This document shows, one piece after another, positions 26,665 through 37,100 of a stretch of DNA of 64,000 bases. A model generated the notes under the pieces. It searched no databases. It was not told the origin of the DNA and saw nothing but the letters and a program-made list of their open reading frames with translations. Position numbers and translations under genes: made by a program. This DNA comes from Parafrankia irregularis (GTDB lineage: Bacteria; Actinomycetota; Actinomycetes; Frankiales; Frankiaceae): positions 1 to 64,000 of the forward strand of contig NZ_FAOZ01000012.1 of assembly GCF_001536285.1 (NCBI RefSeq). The letters run 5' to 3'. Position 1 is the first letter of the stretch. Each line of letters begins with the position of its first letter.

Positions 26665-28729
26665 CCCGGGGGATGAGGCCGCGCACGATGGTCCCGGCGC
26701 CGGGTGCGGAGACCACCTTCAGCGTGCCACCCATCGCCCCCAGCCGGTCCTGCATGTTGACGAAGCCGTGGCCGCCGACGGCTGCCTGGTCGAAGCCGGC
26801 GCCGTCGTCGGATACCGAGAACCGGAAATCCTCGCCGTCGGCATCCACCCGCACCTGGACCCGCGCGCCCGGCCCGGCATGCTTGGCGGCATTCTGCAAC
26901 GCTTCGACACAGCAGAAGTAGAGGGCGGCCTCCACGGCGGACGGATACCGGGCAGTGGTCACCTCCACCGAGCATTCCAGGGGGCAGCGGGCCGCGGCCG
27001 CGCGCAACGCGGGGGCGAGGCCGTGGTCGCGCAACAGCGGTGGGTAGATGCCGTGGGCCAGTTCACGCAGCGCCGCGGTGGCCGTCTGCACGTCACGGCG
27101 CAGCTCCGCCAGCAGCTGCCCGGTCACGGTCGGGTCGGCGGCGATGATCTGCTCGGCCATGCCGAGCTTCACCGAGACGCCGAAGAGATGCTGCTGGGCA
27201 CCATCGTGCAGGTCCCGCTCGATCCGCCGGCGGGAGGCGTCGGCGGCGCCGATGATTCGCGCTCGGGATGCCTGCAGCTCGGCGTTACGCTCCTGCAACT
27301 GCGCCAGGGACGCCTGCAGGGCCGTGTCCAGGCTGATGTTGTGCAGGGCCAGGCCCACCGGACGGGCGAGTTCGGCGAGGATGCGGTCGTCCTGGGCGGT
27401 GAACGGGGGCCCGGTCGGCGGCCGCCGGACCACCAGCAGTCCCAGCAGCTCCCCGAAGTGTGTGACGGGCACCGCTCGCACCAGCTCGACGCCGGCGCCC
27501 GCACTGTCGGCGGGCACAGCGACGCCGGAGTGCCCCGGGGCACGTTCGGCCGCACCTGCGCTGGTGGCAGCGCCGGTGCCGGCTGGACCTGTGAGCAGGT
27601 CGGGAATCCAGATCGCGAGCCACCTGGTGCCTGCGGCCCGGGCCTGGGCCACCACGGTCCGCTGCCGTTCGCTGAGCTCGATGGTTGCCGGCGGCCGTTC
27701 TGGCACCGAGACCGTCCTGGCCAGGATCGCCTCCGTTCCGGTCCACACCTCGGCTCCGGCCAGCCCCATCGTGGCCCGTAACAGCTCGGCGAGCTGGAGC
27801 AGCAGCTCGTCCATGGGGACCGCTCTGGTCATCCGGGCGCTGAAGGTGGTGAGCAGTTCCTGCGGGGACGGTCTCACGCTGCGCAGGGCCCGTTCGGCGG
27901 CGTCGGCCAGGCGCGCCCGGGCCGGCCAGGCGAGTGCCGCCGTCACCAGGGCTGCCACCAGGGACAGCCCGAGAACGGTCCGCTCGCCGCCGACCGGCCG
28001 GTGGCCCAGACCGATCACGATGACCAGGTAGACGATGTCGGCAAGAACGGTCAGCCCGGCGACGACCAATGCCCCGGACAACGCCCGGGGGGCCAGCCCT
28101 GCCGTTCGCGGCCAGACGCCTGCGGCGAGACCGAGCGGAAGCGCCAGCGTGCCGGCCAGGGCCGGCAACATCGGCCGTGCCGGGGTGCCGACCAGGAGGA
28201 GAAGGGCACCGGCGACACCGGCACAGGCGACCGCGATCAGCCCTCCGGCGGCTGCCCACAACAGCGTCCAGCGCGCCTGCTGATCCGCGCGGGCCGCGCC
28301 GACAAAGCCGGTCAGCGCCGCGCAGCCAGCCATCGCCCCGGCAAGGGCACCAGCGGGAGCGGCTGTGTCGAGGCCGGCGGTGGCCAGCGCGGCCGACCAA
28401 CCGAGCGCGCCGGCGACGAGAAGAGTGCCGATCGCCCGCCGGCCGGTGCTCGCCAGCCTTCCGTGTGGGAGGGCCAGCAGGACCCAGGCCCAGGCGACGA
28501 CGACCAGTGGGCCCAACGCAGGCATCGCGACGACCGCCGCCTGGAGAGCGGTGACCACGGCGGCGACCCGGGCGAGGCCGGGGCGACCCGCGCGCGCCGC
28601 GGCCACGGTCACCGCCAGCCAGCCGGTACTCAGCAGCGCGGCGATCACGCCCGGCGGTTCGGGCCCTCGGACGGCGGCGAGGACGACGGCCGCGACGACG
28701 GCCACGGCCGCCCCGCCCTCACTCGGCAC
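26627..28729 (-). CDS. sensor histidine kinase (HisKA_3, GAF, multi-TM)
   Basis: The 700-aa kinase has roughly eight N-terminal transmembrane helices (about 1-260), a coiled segment, a GAF-like domain (about 300-460) and the dimerisation/phosphoacceptor box RRRIERDLHDGAQQHL with H508. The HATPase domain has N-box EALQNAAKHA and G1 motif DDGAGFD. It is the NarL-partner type. GTG 28729 has GGAGAGG upstream and overlaps the ABC permease stop by 11 bp. Kinase, permease and ATPase are thus one operon in the order ATPase-permease-kinase. The sensor may monitor the exporter or its substrate, as in Bce-like modules, although the architecture differs. Confidence 0.92.
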   Translation of the reverse strand: MPSEGGAAVAVVAAVVLAAVRGPEPPGVIAALLSTGWLAVTVAAARAGRPGLARVAAVVTALQAAVVAMPALGPLVVVAWAWVLLALPHGRLASTGRRAIGTLLVAGALGWSAALATAGLDTAAPAGALAGAMAGCAALTGFVGAARADQQARWTLLWAAAGGLIAVACAGVAGALLLLVGTPARPMLPALAGTLALPLGLAAGVWPRTAGLAPRALSGALVVAGLTVLADIVYLVIVIGLGHRPVGGERTVLGLSLVAALVTAALAWPARARLADAAERALRSVRPSPQELLTTFSARMTRAVPMDELLLQLAELLRATMGLAGAEVWTGTEAILARTVSVPERPPATIELSERQRTVVAQARAAGTRWLAIWIPDLLTGPAGTGAATSAGAAERAPGHSGVAVPADSAGAGVELVRAVPVTHFGELLGLLVVRRPPTGPPFTAQDDRILAELARPVGLALHNISLDTALQASLAQLQERNAELQASRARIIGAADASRRRIERDLHDGAQQHLFGVSVKLGMAEQIIAADPTVTGQLLAELRRDVQTATAALRELAHGIYPPLLRDHGLAPALRAAAARCPLECSVEVTTARYPSAVEAALYFCCVEALQNAAKHAGPGARVQVRVDADGEDFRFSVSDDGAGFDQAAVGGHGFVNMQDRLGAMGGTLKVVSAPGAGTIVRGLIPRATSEGAPAGSQA

Positions 28730-31175
28730 GCAGGGCCTCTCCGACGCCGATCCGGGCGGCGCGGCGGGCCGGCAGGGCGGCCAGCAGGCCGCCGATCAGC
28801 AGCGTAGCCGGGACGACGAGAGCGAGGGTGAGCTGTGCGACCGGCCGGACGTAGAGGACCGGGATGGTCGACGCCACCGCCCGCCACATCGTCCAGCCCA
28901 GCGCGAGTCCCAGCGGCACGCCGAACAGCAGCCCGGTGAGGGTGAGCGTGGTCGCCTGGGCGAGAGGGATCAGTCGGCTCTGCCGCCGGGTGAGCCCGAG
29001 CGCGCTCAGCACGGCAATCTCGTGTCGGCGCCGCCGTACCGCGGCCGTCAGCGTGTGGCCGGTGGTGGCGACGGCGAGCAGGGCGAGGAAAACACCGAAC
29101 GCCAGCGGCAGCCCGCGGACGTTACGAAGCTGTTGGGCCTCCCGGGGAATGTCGGCCGGACCGAGTTTTGCGGTGTTCTGCCCGCCGAGCACCGCCGAGA
29201 TCCGCTGGGAGACCACCTGGGCGTTCGCGCCGGATCGCAGCGATACGTGGAGCTGGTGGTAGGTGAAGGAACCGCCGGGGAACAGCGCCTGGTAACCGTC
29301 CCCCGTGGTCCACGCGCCCTTCGCGTAACTGACCCCCCCGTCGGGCACGAGCGCGACGCCGGTGAGCCGCATCGGCGCCCGTTCCGTTCCGGCGAAGGTG
29401 AGCGTGTCACCCACCTGCGCGCCGGTCTCCCGGACGGTCTGCGGGGCCAGCGCGATCTCATCCGGCGCCACCGGCATCCGGCCGGAGAGCGTCACGACCG
29501 GTAACAGCCGGCCCGCCACCGCCGGTTGGTGGGCGAAGACGTGGACTGGTAGCCCGTTCACCGTGGCCACACCGACCCGGGTGTCGTTCACCGCGACAAC
29601 GTCCGGATCAGCTGTGAACGCGTCCATGACCTCCCGCGCTGGCGCGAAGTCCGTTCCGTTGAAGCCGACCCAGCCCTCGATCTGGTACGTACGACCGAAC
29701 CGCTGGGGGTTGCCCGCGGCATCTGCGACGCCGGTGTGGAACGTGAGCGCGGCGAGCACCCCGAGCACGCCGAGCACGGCGCCGATCAGGGCCGACCGGG
29801 CCGGCGCCGCGGCGCGTCCCCGACCGGGCTCGAGGGCGAACCGGGCACCGATGAGGACCGGTACCGGAAGACCCAGCCGGTACACGGCGTCGGCGACCAT
29901 CGACCGGGGGGGTGTGGCGGCGACCGGTTTCCTGGCGAAGTCCGACCAGGCGGTGAGTGCCGCCGCGACCGTGACGAGGGCCACCGCCATGACCGCGGTC
30001 CCGGCGAGCACAGCCAGATCAGCATGCCGTCCCGGGGCGGGCTCGTAGTCGGCCGCGGTGCCGATCGGGAACGCGGCCGAAGCGGCCACCGCGGCCGCGG
30101 ACGCCGCGACGGCTCCCGCCGCCGCGGCGAGGGCGGGGCCGGCCGCCGCGGCCGCTGTCGCCTGCACCCGGGTCATTCCCAGCATCAGCAGGACCCGTAG
30201 CTGGGCGGTGGCCGCCGTCGCATACCGGGCGGCGGCCTGACCCAGCACAACAGCGGAGGCGACCAAGGCGGCGAGCGTGAACATCAGCAGGGCGTTCCGC
30301 TCGAAACCGGTGATCCCCTTCGCGTCGCGTGCCTCCTCGACCAGGTTCTGGAACTGGATGTCGTCCTGCTGGCTCAGTTGGGCGAGCCGACGCTGGAAGT
30401 CGGGGAGACCGGCCTCGCCCTGGGCGAGGCGAACCGCGGCGAAGTCGACCCGGTGCCCGCCCGCACCGAACAGGTTCGCGCGGTAGGCGTCGGTGAACGA
30501 CACCGTCGTCATGATCACGCTGTGGTGCGTGAAGTTGTTCACCGCCGGTGAGCGCACCACGCCGACGATCCGCAGCGGCTGGCGCGGACCGCTTGCGGCG
30601 TGGAGTGCCTTGCCCGAGAGGAACAGGTCGGTCTCCCCGGGTGTGAACAGCCGGGCGGTGACCGCGTCGCCCACCCTCAGGTGATGGCGCTCGGCGAACG
30701 ACTCGGTGACCATCGCCTCGCCCACCCGCGTTGGGTCGGCGAGTCGGCCCGCGAGTACCACCGCCCTCTCGACGGTCCGGGTCAGCTCGGCGTCACCGAT
30801 CGGGTACCAGTAGTCCTCGCCGTCAAGCGTCTCGACCCCCTCGATATTGAGACGGACGTCGACGGTAAGCAGCATGGTGCCGACTGCCTCCACCCCTGGC
30901 ATCCGGCGCACCCGGTCCCAGTCGAACCCAGGCGTTCTGGGCGCGACCAGCACGGTGGCGGCGAGATTGGAGTCGCGCAGCCGGTCCACCGCCGATCCGC
31001 CGCGCCGTGCCCCGGCGGTGGCCGCCATCACCACACCGCAGGACAGCGCCACCAGCAGCGTGAGCACGGCCAGCGACCGCCAGCGCCGTCGCAGATCGAG
31101 CCGCAGGAACGCCCACACTGGCATCAACATCACCGCTGCCGACGGGACCATCCTCCTACTCGCGGTCGTCGCCAT
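28719..31175 (-). CDS. ABC transporter permease, FtsX/MacB type
   Basis: The permease is about 818 aa. The first TM is in the segment RWRSLAVLTLLVALSCGVVM, followed by a large extracytoplasmic domain and a cluster of TM helices (around 310-420, including VASAVVLGQAAARYA). A second copy of the same plan ends with TLALVVPATLLIGGLLAALPARRAARI. FtsX-domain proteins couple ATP hydrolysis to movement of an external domain, or to export of peptides and lipids. The start is uncertain: ATG 31175 overlaps the ATPase by 20 bp, and ATG 31151 or 31130 are possible. The ATPase gene directly precedes it. Confidence 0.88.
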   Translation of the reverse strand: MATTASRRMVPSAAVMLMPVWAFLRLDLRRRWRSLAVLTLLVALSCGVVMAATAGARRGGSAVDRLRDSNLAATVLVAPRTPGFDWDRVRRMPGVEAVGTMLLTVDVRLNIEGVETLDGEDYWYPIGDAELTRTVERAVVLAGRLADPTRVGEAMVTESFAERHHLRVGDAVTARLFTPGETDLFLSGKALHAASGPRQPLRIVGVVRSPAVNNFTHHSVIMTTVSFTDAYRANLFGAGGHRVDFAAVRLAQGEAGLPDFQRRLAQLSQQDDIQFQNLVEEARDAKGITGFERNALLMFTLAALVASAVVLGQAAARYATAATAQLRVLLMLGMTRVQATAAAAAGPALAAAAGAVAASAAAVAASAAFPIGTAADYEPAPGRHADLAVLAGTAVMAVALVTVAAALTAWSDFARKPVAATPPRSMVADAVYRLGLPVPVLIGARFALEPGRGRAAAPARSALIGAVLGVLGVLAALTFHTGVADAAGNPQRFGRTYQIEGWVGFNGTDFAPAREVMDAFTADPDVVAVNDTRVGVATVNGLPVHVFAHQPAVAGRLLPVVTLSGRMPVAPDEIALAPQTVRETGAQVGDTLTFAGTERAPMRLTGVALVPDGGVSYAKGAWTTGDGYQALFPGGSFTYHQLHVSLRSGANAQVVSQRISAVLGGQNTAKLGPADIPREAQQLRNVRGLPLAFGVFLALLAVATTGHTLTAAVRRRRHEIAVLSALGLTRRQSRLIPLAQATTLTLTGLLFGVPLGLALGWTMWRAVASTIPVLYVRPVAQLTLALVVPATLLIGGLLAALPARRAARIGVGEALRAE

Positions 31176-31932
31176 GTGCTTCGCTCGCACCCGCATCTTC
31201 CGCCCGCCCATCGATGATCACACCGTCGCGCATATGGACCAGCCGCCCGGCGCCAGCCGCAACCTCGGCCGAATGCGTGACCATCACGATGGTGTGGCCG
31301 TCCATGTGTAACCGGCGGAACAGCTCGAGGATCTCCAGCCCGCCGTCACTGTCGAGCGCGCCCGTGGGCTCGTCGGCTAGCAGCAGGGCGGGTTCGTTCA
31401 CCAACGCACGCGCGATCGCCAGCCGCTGGCGCTGCCCCCCGGACAGTACTGACGGCAGCTGGTCTGCTCGGTCACCCAGACCGAGCAGGTCCAACAGATC
31501 GCGTGCGCGAGCTTCCGCGTCGCGGCGACGCATCCCTGCGATGGCCGCCGGCAACGCGATGTTCTGCATCGCCGACACCCCGTCGATCAGGTTGAAGAAC
31601 TGGAACACCACGCCGATATGGTGCCGGCGGAACCGGGCCGTCCAGTCCGGATCCCGCCCGCTGATCGTCTCGCCGGCAACCTCAACGGTTCCCTCGTCGG
31701 CCGTCTCCAGCCCCGCGACGACGTTGAGCAGCGTGGACTTACCGCAGCCTGACGGACCGATGATCGCGACGAACTCGCCGGCACGGATCTCCAGGTTGAC
31801 CCCACGCAGCGCACGGACCGGCGCCAGTTCGGCGTCGAAGGTCCGCCGCACCCCACGCAGCCTCAGCACCACAGGGGCGGTGGGCGCGACCGCGGACACG
31901 TCCTCGGCTCCGGTAACCGGTGTGAACCTCAC
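31156..31932 (-). CDS. ABC transporter ATP-binding protein (LolD/MacB type)
   Basis: The ATPase is about 258 aa, with Walker A GPSGCGKST, Q-loop FQFFNL, signature LSGGQRQR, Walker B LLLADEPTGALD and H-loop VTHS. Closest in style to MacB/LolD ATPases that partner FtsX permeases, here the protein encoded immediately downstream. GTG 31932 is chosen because the fold begins about 20 residues later; an in-frame ATG lies at 31980. Ribosome binding is weak at either. Confidence 0.92.
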   Translation of the reverse strand: MRFTPVTGAEDVSAVAPTAPVVLRLRGVRRTFDAELAPVRALRGVNLEIRAGEFVAIIGPSGCGKSTLLNVVAGLETADEGTVEVAGETISGRDPDWTARFRRHHIGVVFQFFNLIDGVSAMQNIALPAAIAGMRRRDAEARARDLLDLLGLGDRADQLPSVLSGGQRQRLAIARALVNEPALLLADEPTGALDSDGGLEILELFRRLHMDGHTIVMVTHSAEVAAGAGRLVHMRDGVIIDGRAEDAGASEAHGDDRE

Positions 31933-32276
31933 GCAACACGGCCAGGGGACGCCAGGCCGCCGGCTTGCCCCGCGCAACATCCTGTCGCGGTTCCTCGTGG
32001 CCCGCAGTCAGCGGACCGGCCAGCTTCACCGGCGACAGCATCCCGACGACGATCTCCTGGCCGAGCATCGACCCGTCCGCCGCACCAGCACGCTCTCCCG
32101 GACGATCCGGTTCCCCGTGCGGAACACCGTCGACCACCCATGGCGACCATTAAGCTGCAGCGCGATCTTTCCGGCAAGGGTGTCAGGACCCCGGCACTCC
32201 GGGTGCCAGCACCCCACAGCTGGGCGGCGGCGAGTGAGGGGCACGCAACCGCAATACGGCCTGTGGCGTGGTGCAG
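31933..32276. other. 344-bp gap, possible gene remnant
   Basis: Minus-strand translation gives protein-like pieces in two different frames (FRTGNRIVRESVLVRR and MLGQEIVVGMLSPVKLAG). This may be a frameshifted remnant of an unknown gene. No intact gene is supported. The right part is the downstream flank of the repeat-protein gene at 32277. Confidence 0.3.
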
Positions 32277-33461
32277 TCAGCGGGGGGCGCCTGTCACGGC
32301 CTCCCGGGTTGGGATGTGGGGATTATTGGCACCTTTCAGCGAGTCCCCACCGGTCTTGACGTTTCCCCCGGCTTCTACGAGGTTGCCCGCATTGGCGGCG
32401 GCCCGCATGTCGGCGGCGGTTCCGCCTCTCATACCGACCACACCGGCGAGGATGCCACCGATCCCGCTTCCCGGCTTCGTGATGATATTGATCTTGTCGG
32501 CGGTTTCGCGGTCGGCCAGGTTTGCAGCCGACCCAACCCGGCCTGCGTAGTCCGCTTGTAGCGGCCTGTCCTGTGGCAGGAGGCCACGGACGAGGTTCGA
32601 CAGTTCACGACCCTCTTCCTTCGTCATCCCGAACGTTTTCGCCACCTCCCGCTCACGATCAACGCTGCCGACATACTGGACGGTGCCGCCCCTTCCTTCG
32701 GTGCGCGCGTAGACGACGTTGGCAATCTGTCGCGCGGTTTCGACCGCCACCGGATCGTTGTTCTCCAGACCCCGCTTCAGACTGTCAATCACGGCGCGTC
32801 CCCAAAACCGGGAATCGTCGGTACGGTAACCCTCCTGCTGGGTGCCGTCCTTCCCAGTCGATGATGTCGCGTTCGGTCCGCTCATTCCGCCGGCGGAGGC
32901 GTTGTCCGCGGCCGGCGTGGGCCGTGGATCCTTCGAGAGGTCGCCCTCGGGCTGGGTGCCGTCCTTCCCGGCCGATGATGTCGCGTTCGGTCCGCTCATT
33001 CCGCCGGCGGAGGCGTTGTCCGCGGCCGCCGTAGCCTGCGGATCCTTCGAGAGTCCGCCCTCCTGCTGGGTGCCGTCCTTCCCCGCTGATGATGTCGCGT
33101 TCGGTCCGCTCATTCCGCCGGCGGAGGCGTTGTCCGAAAGCTGCGTGAGCACCGGACGATCGCCCGCGGTGGCCGCGGCCTCGCGACCACTCATCCCGCC
33201 GCTCACCGCCCCACCCAGCCGTTGATCGACAGTCGTGACATTCGGTGAGGCGTCTCCGCCGCCCTTCGCGGCAAGGCCACCTTCCCGTTGATGCGATTGC
33301 CCGAAGCCGGCCCCGCCGCCGGCGGGTCCCGAGCGGTCAGCCCCGCCGTCGCCGACCCCGGAGCGCGAAAGGCTGCCGTCCCGTTGTGTCGTGTCCGGCC
33401 TGGTTGGCTGACCGTCCGCGGGACGGTCGCTGGTGGTTGGATGCTCGTGCGACTGTGGCAT
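32277..33461 (-). CDS. low-complexity protein with three 38-aa repeats
   Basis: The 394-aa protein has no known family. Residues 1-100 are hydrophilic and Gly/Asp/Gln-rich. Three tandem units follow, beginning DNASAGGMSGPNATSS and carrying GKDGTQQEG. A compact conserved-looking part (about 215-330) has SRFWGRAVIDSLKRGLENND, VAVETARQIANVVYART and EREVAKTFGMTKEEGRELSNLVRGLL. A short Gly-rich hydrophobic stretch (GSGIGGILAGVVGM) lies near the end. There is no signal peptide. Its ATG overlaps the previous stop by 1 bp (TGATG), so it is translated with the HerA operon. It may be a structural or scaffold partner of the ATPase. Confidence 0.7.
   Translation of the reverse strand: MPQSHEHPTTSDRPADGQPTRPDTTQRDGSLSRSGVGDGGADRSGPAGGGAGFGQSHQREGGLAAKGGGDASPNVTTVDQRLGGAVSGGMSGREAAATAGDRPVLTQLSDNASAGGMSGPNATSSAGKDGTQQEGGLSKDPQATAAADNASAGGMSGPNATSSAGKDGTQPEGDLSKDPRPTPAADNASAGGMSGPNATSSTGKDGTQQEGYRTDDSRFWGRAVIDSLKRGLENNDPVAVETARQIANVVYARTEGRGGTVQYVGSVDREREVAKTFGMTKEEGRELSNLVRGLLPQDRPLQADYAGRVGSAANLADRETADKINIITKPGSGIGGILAGVVGMRGGTAADMRAAANAGNLVEAGGNVKTGGDSLKGANNPHIPTREAVTGAPR
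32841..33130. repeat. 114-bp direct repeats within the coding region
   Basis: The same block (GGTGCCGTCCTTCC...GAGGCGTTGTCC) begins at 32841, 32955 and 33069, exactly 114 bp apart. The first two are almost identical at DNA level and the third is shortened. The period of 38 codons keeps the frame. High DNA identity implies recent duplication or ongoing homogenisation. Confidence 0.85.
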
Positions 33462-34183
33462 CAGACTCTCCTTCCTGTTCCTGCAGGATTGAACGGGTCC
33501 ACGGCCGGCAGGCGGCCCGGCGCGGGAAGGTCCAGGCCTGCGTTCCCGAGCGTCCGGCCCACGATGCCCACCAAGGAAGCCACCACCTCGTCAGGGAGCG
33601 CGGGCAGCGATGTTTGCCGCCCGACAGCGTTGGTCGCCGCGTCAAATCCTTTGTCGTCTGCCTGCTCCTGCGAACCCAGTGGGTCGCGGACCTGGCTGTA
33701 CCCGGTCGGTCCAAAGACGGCGTTCAGCCCGTCGTCCTCCGAGGTGCCGTCTGGATCTCCCGGTTGGTCGCCGTTCGGACCGCTGGGTTCGTTGCCGCGG
33801 GGCGAGCCCTTCCTGCCACCGCCGCCGTCGAGGCCGATCCCAAGGCTGGGTCCAACTCCCACGGCTGGCAGGAGCCCGGCGGCCGCACGGAGATCCGCGC
33901 TCTCCGACCCGAGACCGGGAACGCCCGCGCCGGGCGTCTTCAGCACCTGGCCGACCGCACGTTCGCCCGCGTCAGCGCCCGAGCCTGCCTGGGCCTGCAG
34001 CGTGGTGGCGCGCTCCATGAGCTTCGCGCGGGACTCGAGGGATCCCTCTTCCATCGTGAGGAACCCCAGCCTGGCGCGGTCGCTGTCCCTACCGGAACCG
34101 GCGGACAGCGCCTGCTTTTCCAGTTTGATCGATTCTCGGCGGGACTGGTCCATGAGGTGGAGCACCGGGCCGAAATCCATCAT
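33461..34183 (-). CDS. hypothetical protein in the HerA operon
   Basis: The 240-aa protein is unrecognised. It begins MMDFGPVLHLMDQSRRESIKLEKQ with a charged helical N-terminus (about 1-80, rich in Arg/Glu/Leu and likely coiled). A Gly/Pro/Asp-rich low-complexity centre follows, then a C-terminal motif LPALPDEVVASLVGIVGRTLG. Both ends overlap neighbours by a single base (TGATG), so translation is strictly coupled to the ATPase upstream and the repeat protein downstream. No signal peptide or TM segment. Tight stoichiometric production suggests one complex; that is inference. Confidence 0.7.
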   Translation of the reverse strand: MMDFGPVLHLMDQSRRESIKLEKQALSAGSGRDSDRARLGFLTMEEGSLESRAKLMERATTLQAQAGSGADAGERAVGQVLKTPGAGVPGLGSESADLRAAAGLLPAVGVGPSLGIGLDGGGGRKGSPRGNEPSGPNGDQPGDPDGTSEDDGLNAVFGPTGYSQVRDPLGSQEQADDKGFDAATNAVGRQTSLPALPDEVVASLVGIVGRTLGNAGLDLPAPGRLPAVDPFNPAGTGRRV

Positions 34184-37100
34184 CACAGACCGGCTTCCGC
34201 CACCACGCGGGCGAGAATCCGGCGGGTGGTTCTCGGCAGCTTCCGGCGGTCGTCGGCGAGCATCTGCTGCTCGAAGCAGACACACACCCGCCTGGCCGCG
34301 ACCTCCACCTCGCGGCTCACCTCGGCGGGCATCTCGGGATCGGGGAACTCCACCAGTTCGTACGCCGCGTCCTGGCAGACCTCCCACGTCTGCTGCGCCC
34401 GGTTGCCACCCGTGGCCAGGTCGCCCTCGTCAGCTGTGCGCCACGCCGACTGGTATCGGCCGCTGGCCACCAGGTCCGCGACGGCCGAGCGGTAGAGGCA
34501 CAGCGGCGGGTCCTGGGCGCAGACGAGTTCGCAGGCTGGATAGGGGCGAAATTCTCGAGGGTGCAGCCGGTGCACCGTCGCGCGAAGCGACGCCGTCAAC
34601 GCGGCGACCTGCGGGCTGCCGGCCAGCTTGGCGAGGAGCAGCTCGCGGAGGCGGTCGCGGAACCCGGCCGTGTCGGCGTAGGACCAGCCCCCCTGGACGC
34701 CGCGGCGGGTGGCCAGCAGATCCGAGCCGTGCCCGAGGTACGCCCGCAGCAGGTCATCGTCGCGTACCGTCACCGGCCGCCGGGCACGCAGCACGAGGAC
34801 GAGGTCGTCCCAGAGCCGTTCGAGCGCATCGGGTTGATTGACGACCGACAGTGTGACCCGGCCGAGCGTCCGCTGGACGTACTCGTCGTCCGCCAGCCGG
34901 CGGGCGGCCTCGCATGCCGCCGGAGTCGCGCAGGTCCGCGCGCAGAACGGCTGGGAGAGGAACAGCTCGTCGAACCTGCCCGCCACGCGCCAGCGCCGCA
35001 TGTGTTCGGCCACCCGGGCATCGGGTGGCGGAACCGGTGAGATCGCGTCCTTGACGAGGGGAACCTGGACCAGAAGCGGTGCGTCGTCGCCGCCGCTGAA
35101 GACGGCAGCCTCGCCGACGCCGAGTGCCGTCAGGGCCGTCGACTGCCGTTCGTCCATGGCCATCGTGCCGGCCAGCGCCTGCCGGTCGTCCGCCGCGACG
35201 ATCCGGTGGGCAATCTTGAGGTTGGTGTTCTTCATGACGTCGGGCGCGAGCCGGACCGGCACCTGGTCGGCGATGACGACCCCCTGGCCGTAGGCGCGGA
35301 TTTCCGACAGGAGGTTCGAGAAGGTCTGGACGGCCTCGCCCCGTGGATTCGCCGTCTCCTCGGAGACCGAGGTGGCCACGTTGGCCAGCAGCCGGTGTGC
35401 TTCTTCCACGACGAGCAGGTGCACGAGGTCGGGCGACTGCCCCTGCGCCCGCCGGTACTCGGCGAGCCTGATGAGCAGCAGGCCGCTGAAGAAGGCGCGG
35501 TCTCCCTCGTCGCCGAGCGCCTCGAGCTCGACCACGGTGGGCATGCCGAACAGTTCCCGCGCTGGCAGCGACCGGACCACGTCGAGCATCGCGCCCTTGG
35601 CGCCCTGGCGAAGCGAGTCGAGCCGGGTGACGAGGGCGGCCGTCAGGTCGCCCGTGACCTTCTCGTCGTACCCCAGCGCCTTGATCACATGCTCGGTTTT
35701 CGCGATCAGGTCGGACAGCGTGGGGAAGGCGGCGGCCACGTCGAGACCAGTCCCGTGACCGCCGTCAGGTGCCGTAAGCCGCGCGTTGGTGTTCGTCCGC
35801 AGGTCCCATCCCCGGTCGACGTAGATGTCGTGGAGGCAGCGCTCCAGGATCTGCGGCAGCGGCGTCCACATCCCGAACGCCGCTGTGAAGACCGCCCGCA
35901 GCAGGTTCAGGTGTTCGCCGACCGTGGTGCCTTCCGGCACCTCGAACGGGTTGAGGACGAACGGCCCGATCGTCGCCTTGCCGGCGGTGAACACCCGCAT
36001 CCGCGAACCGAGAGCCGGATGGTCGATCAGCGCCCGGTACTCGGTCTTCGCCGGCTCGATGACCATGAAGGGGACGTTGTGGGCGGCGGCCTCCACCAGC
36101 ATCGACATGATGGTGTTGGTCTTGCCGGACCCGGTCAGGCCGGCGACGAAGACGTGGCGCGTCAGCGAGCGCCTCGTGATCTCGTACGTCCCGGCCGTCG
36201 GCCGGCGGTGCTGCAGCACGCGACCGATGACGAAGCCCTGGCTGTCGTGGTCGGCGGGCCGCGCGACGACGTCGAACCGCGGCGCCACGTCGACCGCGAA
36301 GCCCGGAGTCTCGATCTCGGGCAGGTGCGCACAGGCAGCCAGCTGTGCCGTCGACAGGAACGTCTGGCATTCGAAAGGACGCCGGTAGAGGCCTGGCGGC
36401 GAATCCCCGGGCTGGTTGGGCATGGCCCAGGCCGCGGCCAGGCCGGCGACCTCGGCCCGCTCGAAGACCCGGACCGGCTCCGGCAACGAACGCTCGCCGG
36501 ACATGACGCTGCGCCACGCGCTTGCGAGCCGGGGATAGCTGTCGCGGTCCCCCCCGAGATACACCGCGGTACGCCATGCCCCGATGGCCAGGCCCTCACC
36601 GGTCGACAGCAGCGACGCCTTCAGGAACTCCACGTACTGGTCCGTGAGCGGGCTCGGCGCGAGTTCGTTCCTGGCGGCCGAGGTGACGGCCCGCATCTCG
36701 TTGAGGACCGAGTCCCGGACGTGACTGATGGTGTCCTCCCTGAGCGGATAGGCCAGCACCAGAACACTCCACGCCGTGCCGGTCATCGACCGGATGATCC
36801 GATCCATCGGGGCGGCACCGTCACGGTGGTCGATTCCCGCTGGTGCGGGCACCCCGAGAGCCATGCCGCCGAGCGGCCATCGCGGCGACTGGGCGGTGAC
36901 GGCCTCCACGTCGACAACAGGGTGGAGCCCGCGAAGCACGGATTCGATCACCCCGATCCGGCGTACCTGAGCCGCCTCCGAACCGGGCCTGGCCGACCAT
37001 GTCCCGAGCTGGACGCGCACGCCGTCGGGTGAGCCGATGATCTGCAACGCCAGCGGGATCAGATATCCGTAGAGCCCTGTGACCAGCTCAGTTGTCGGCG

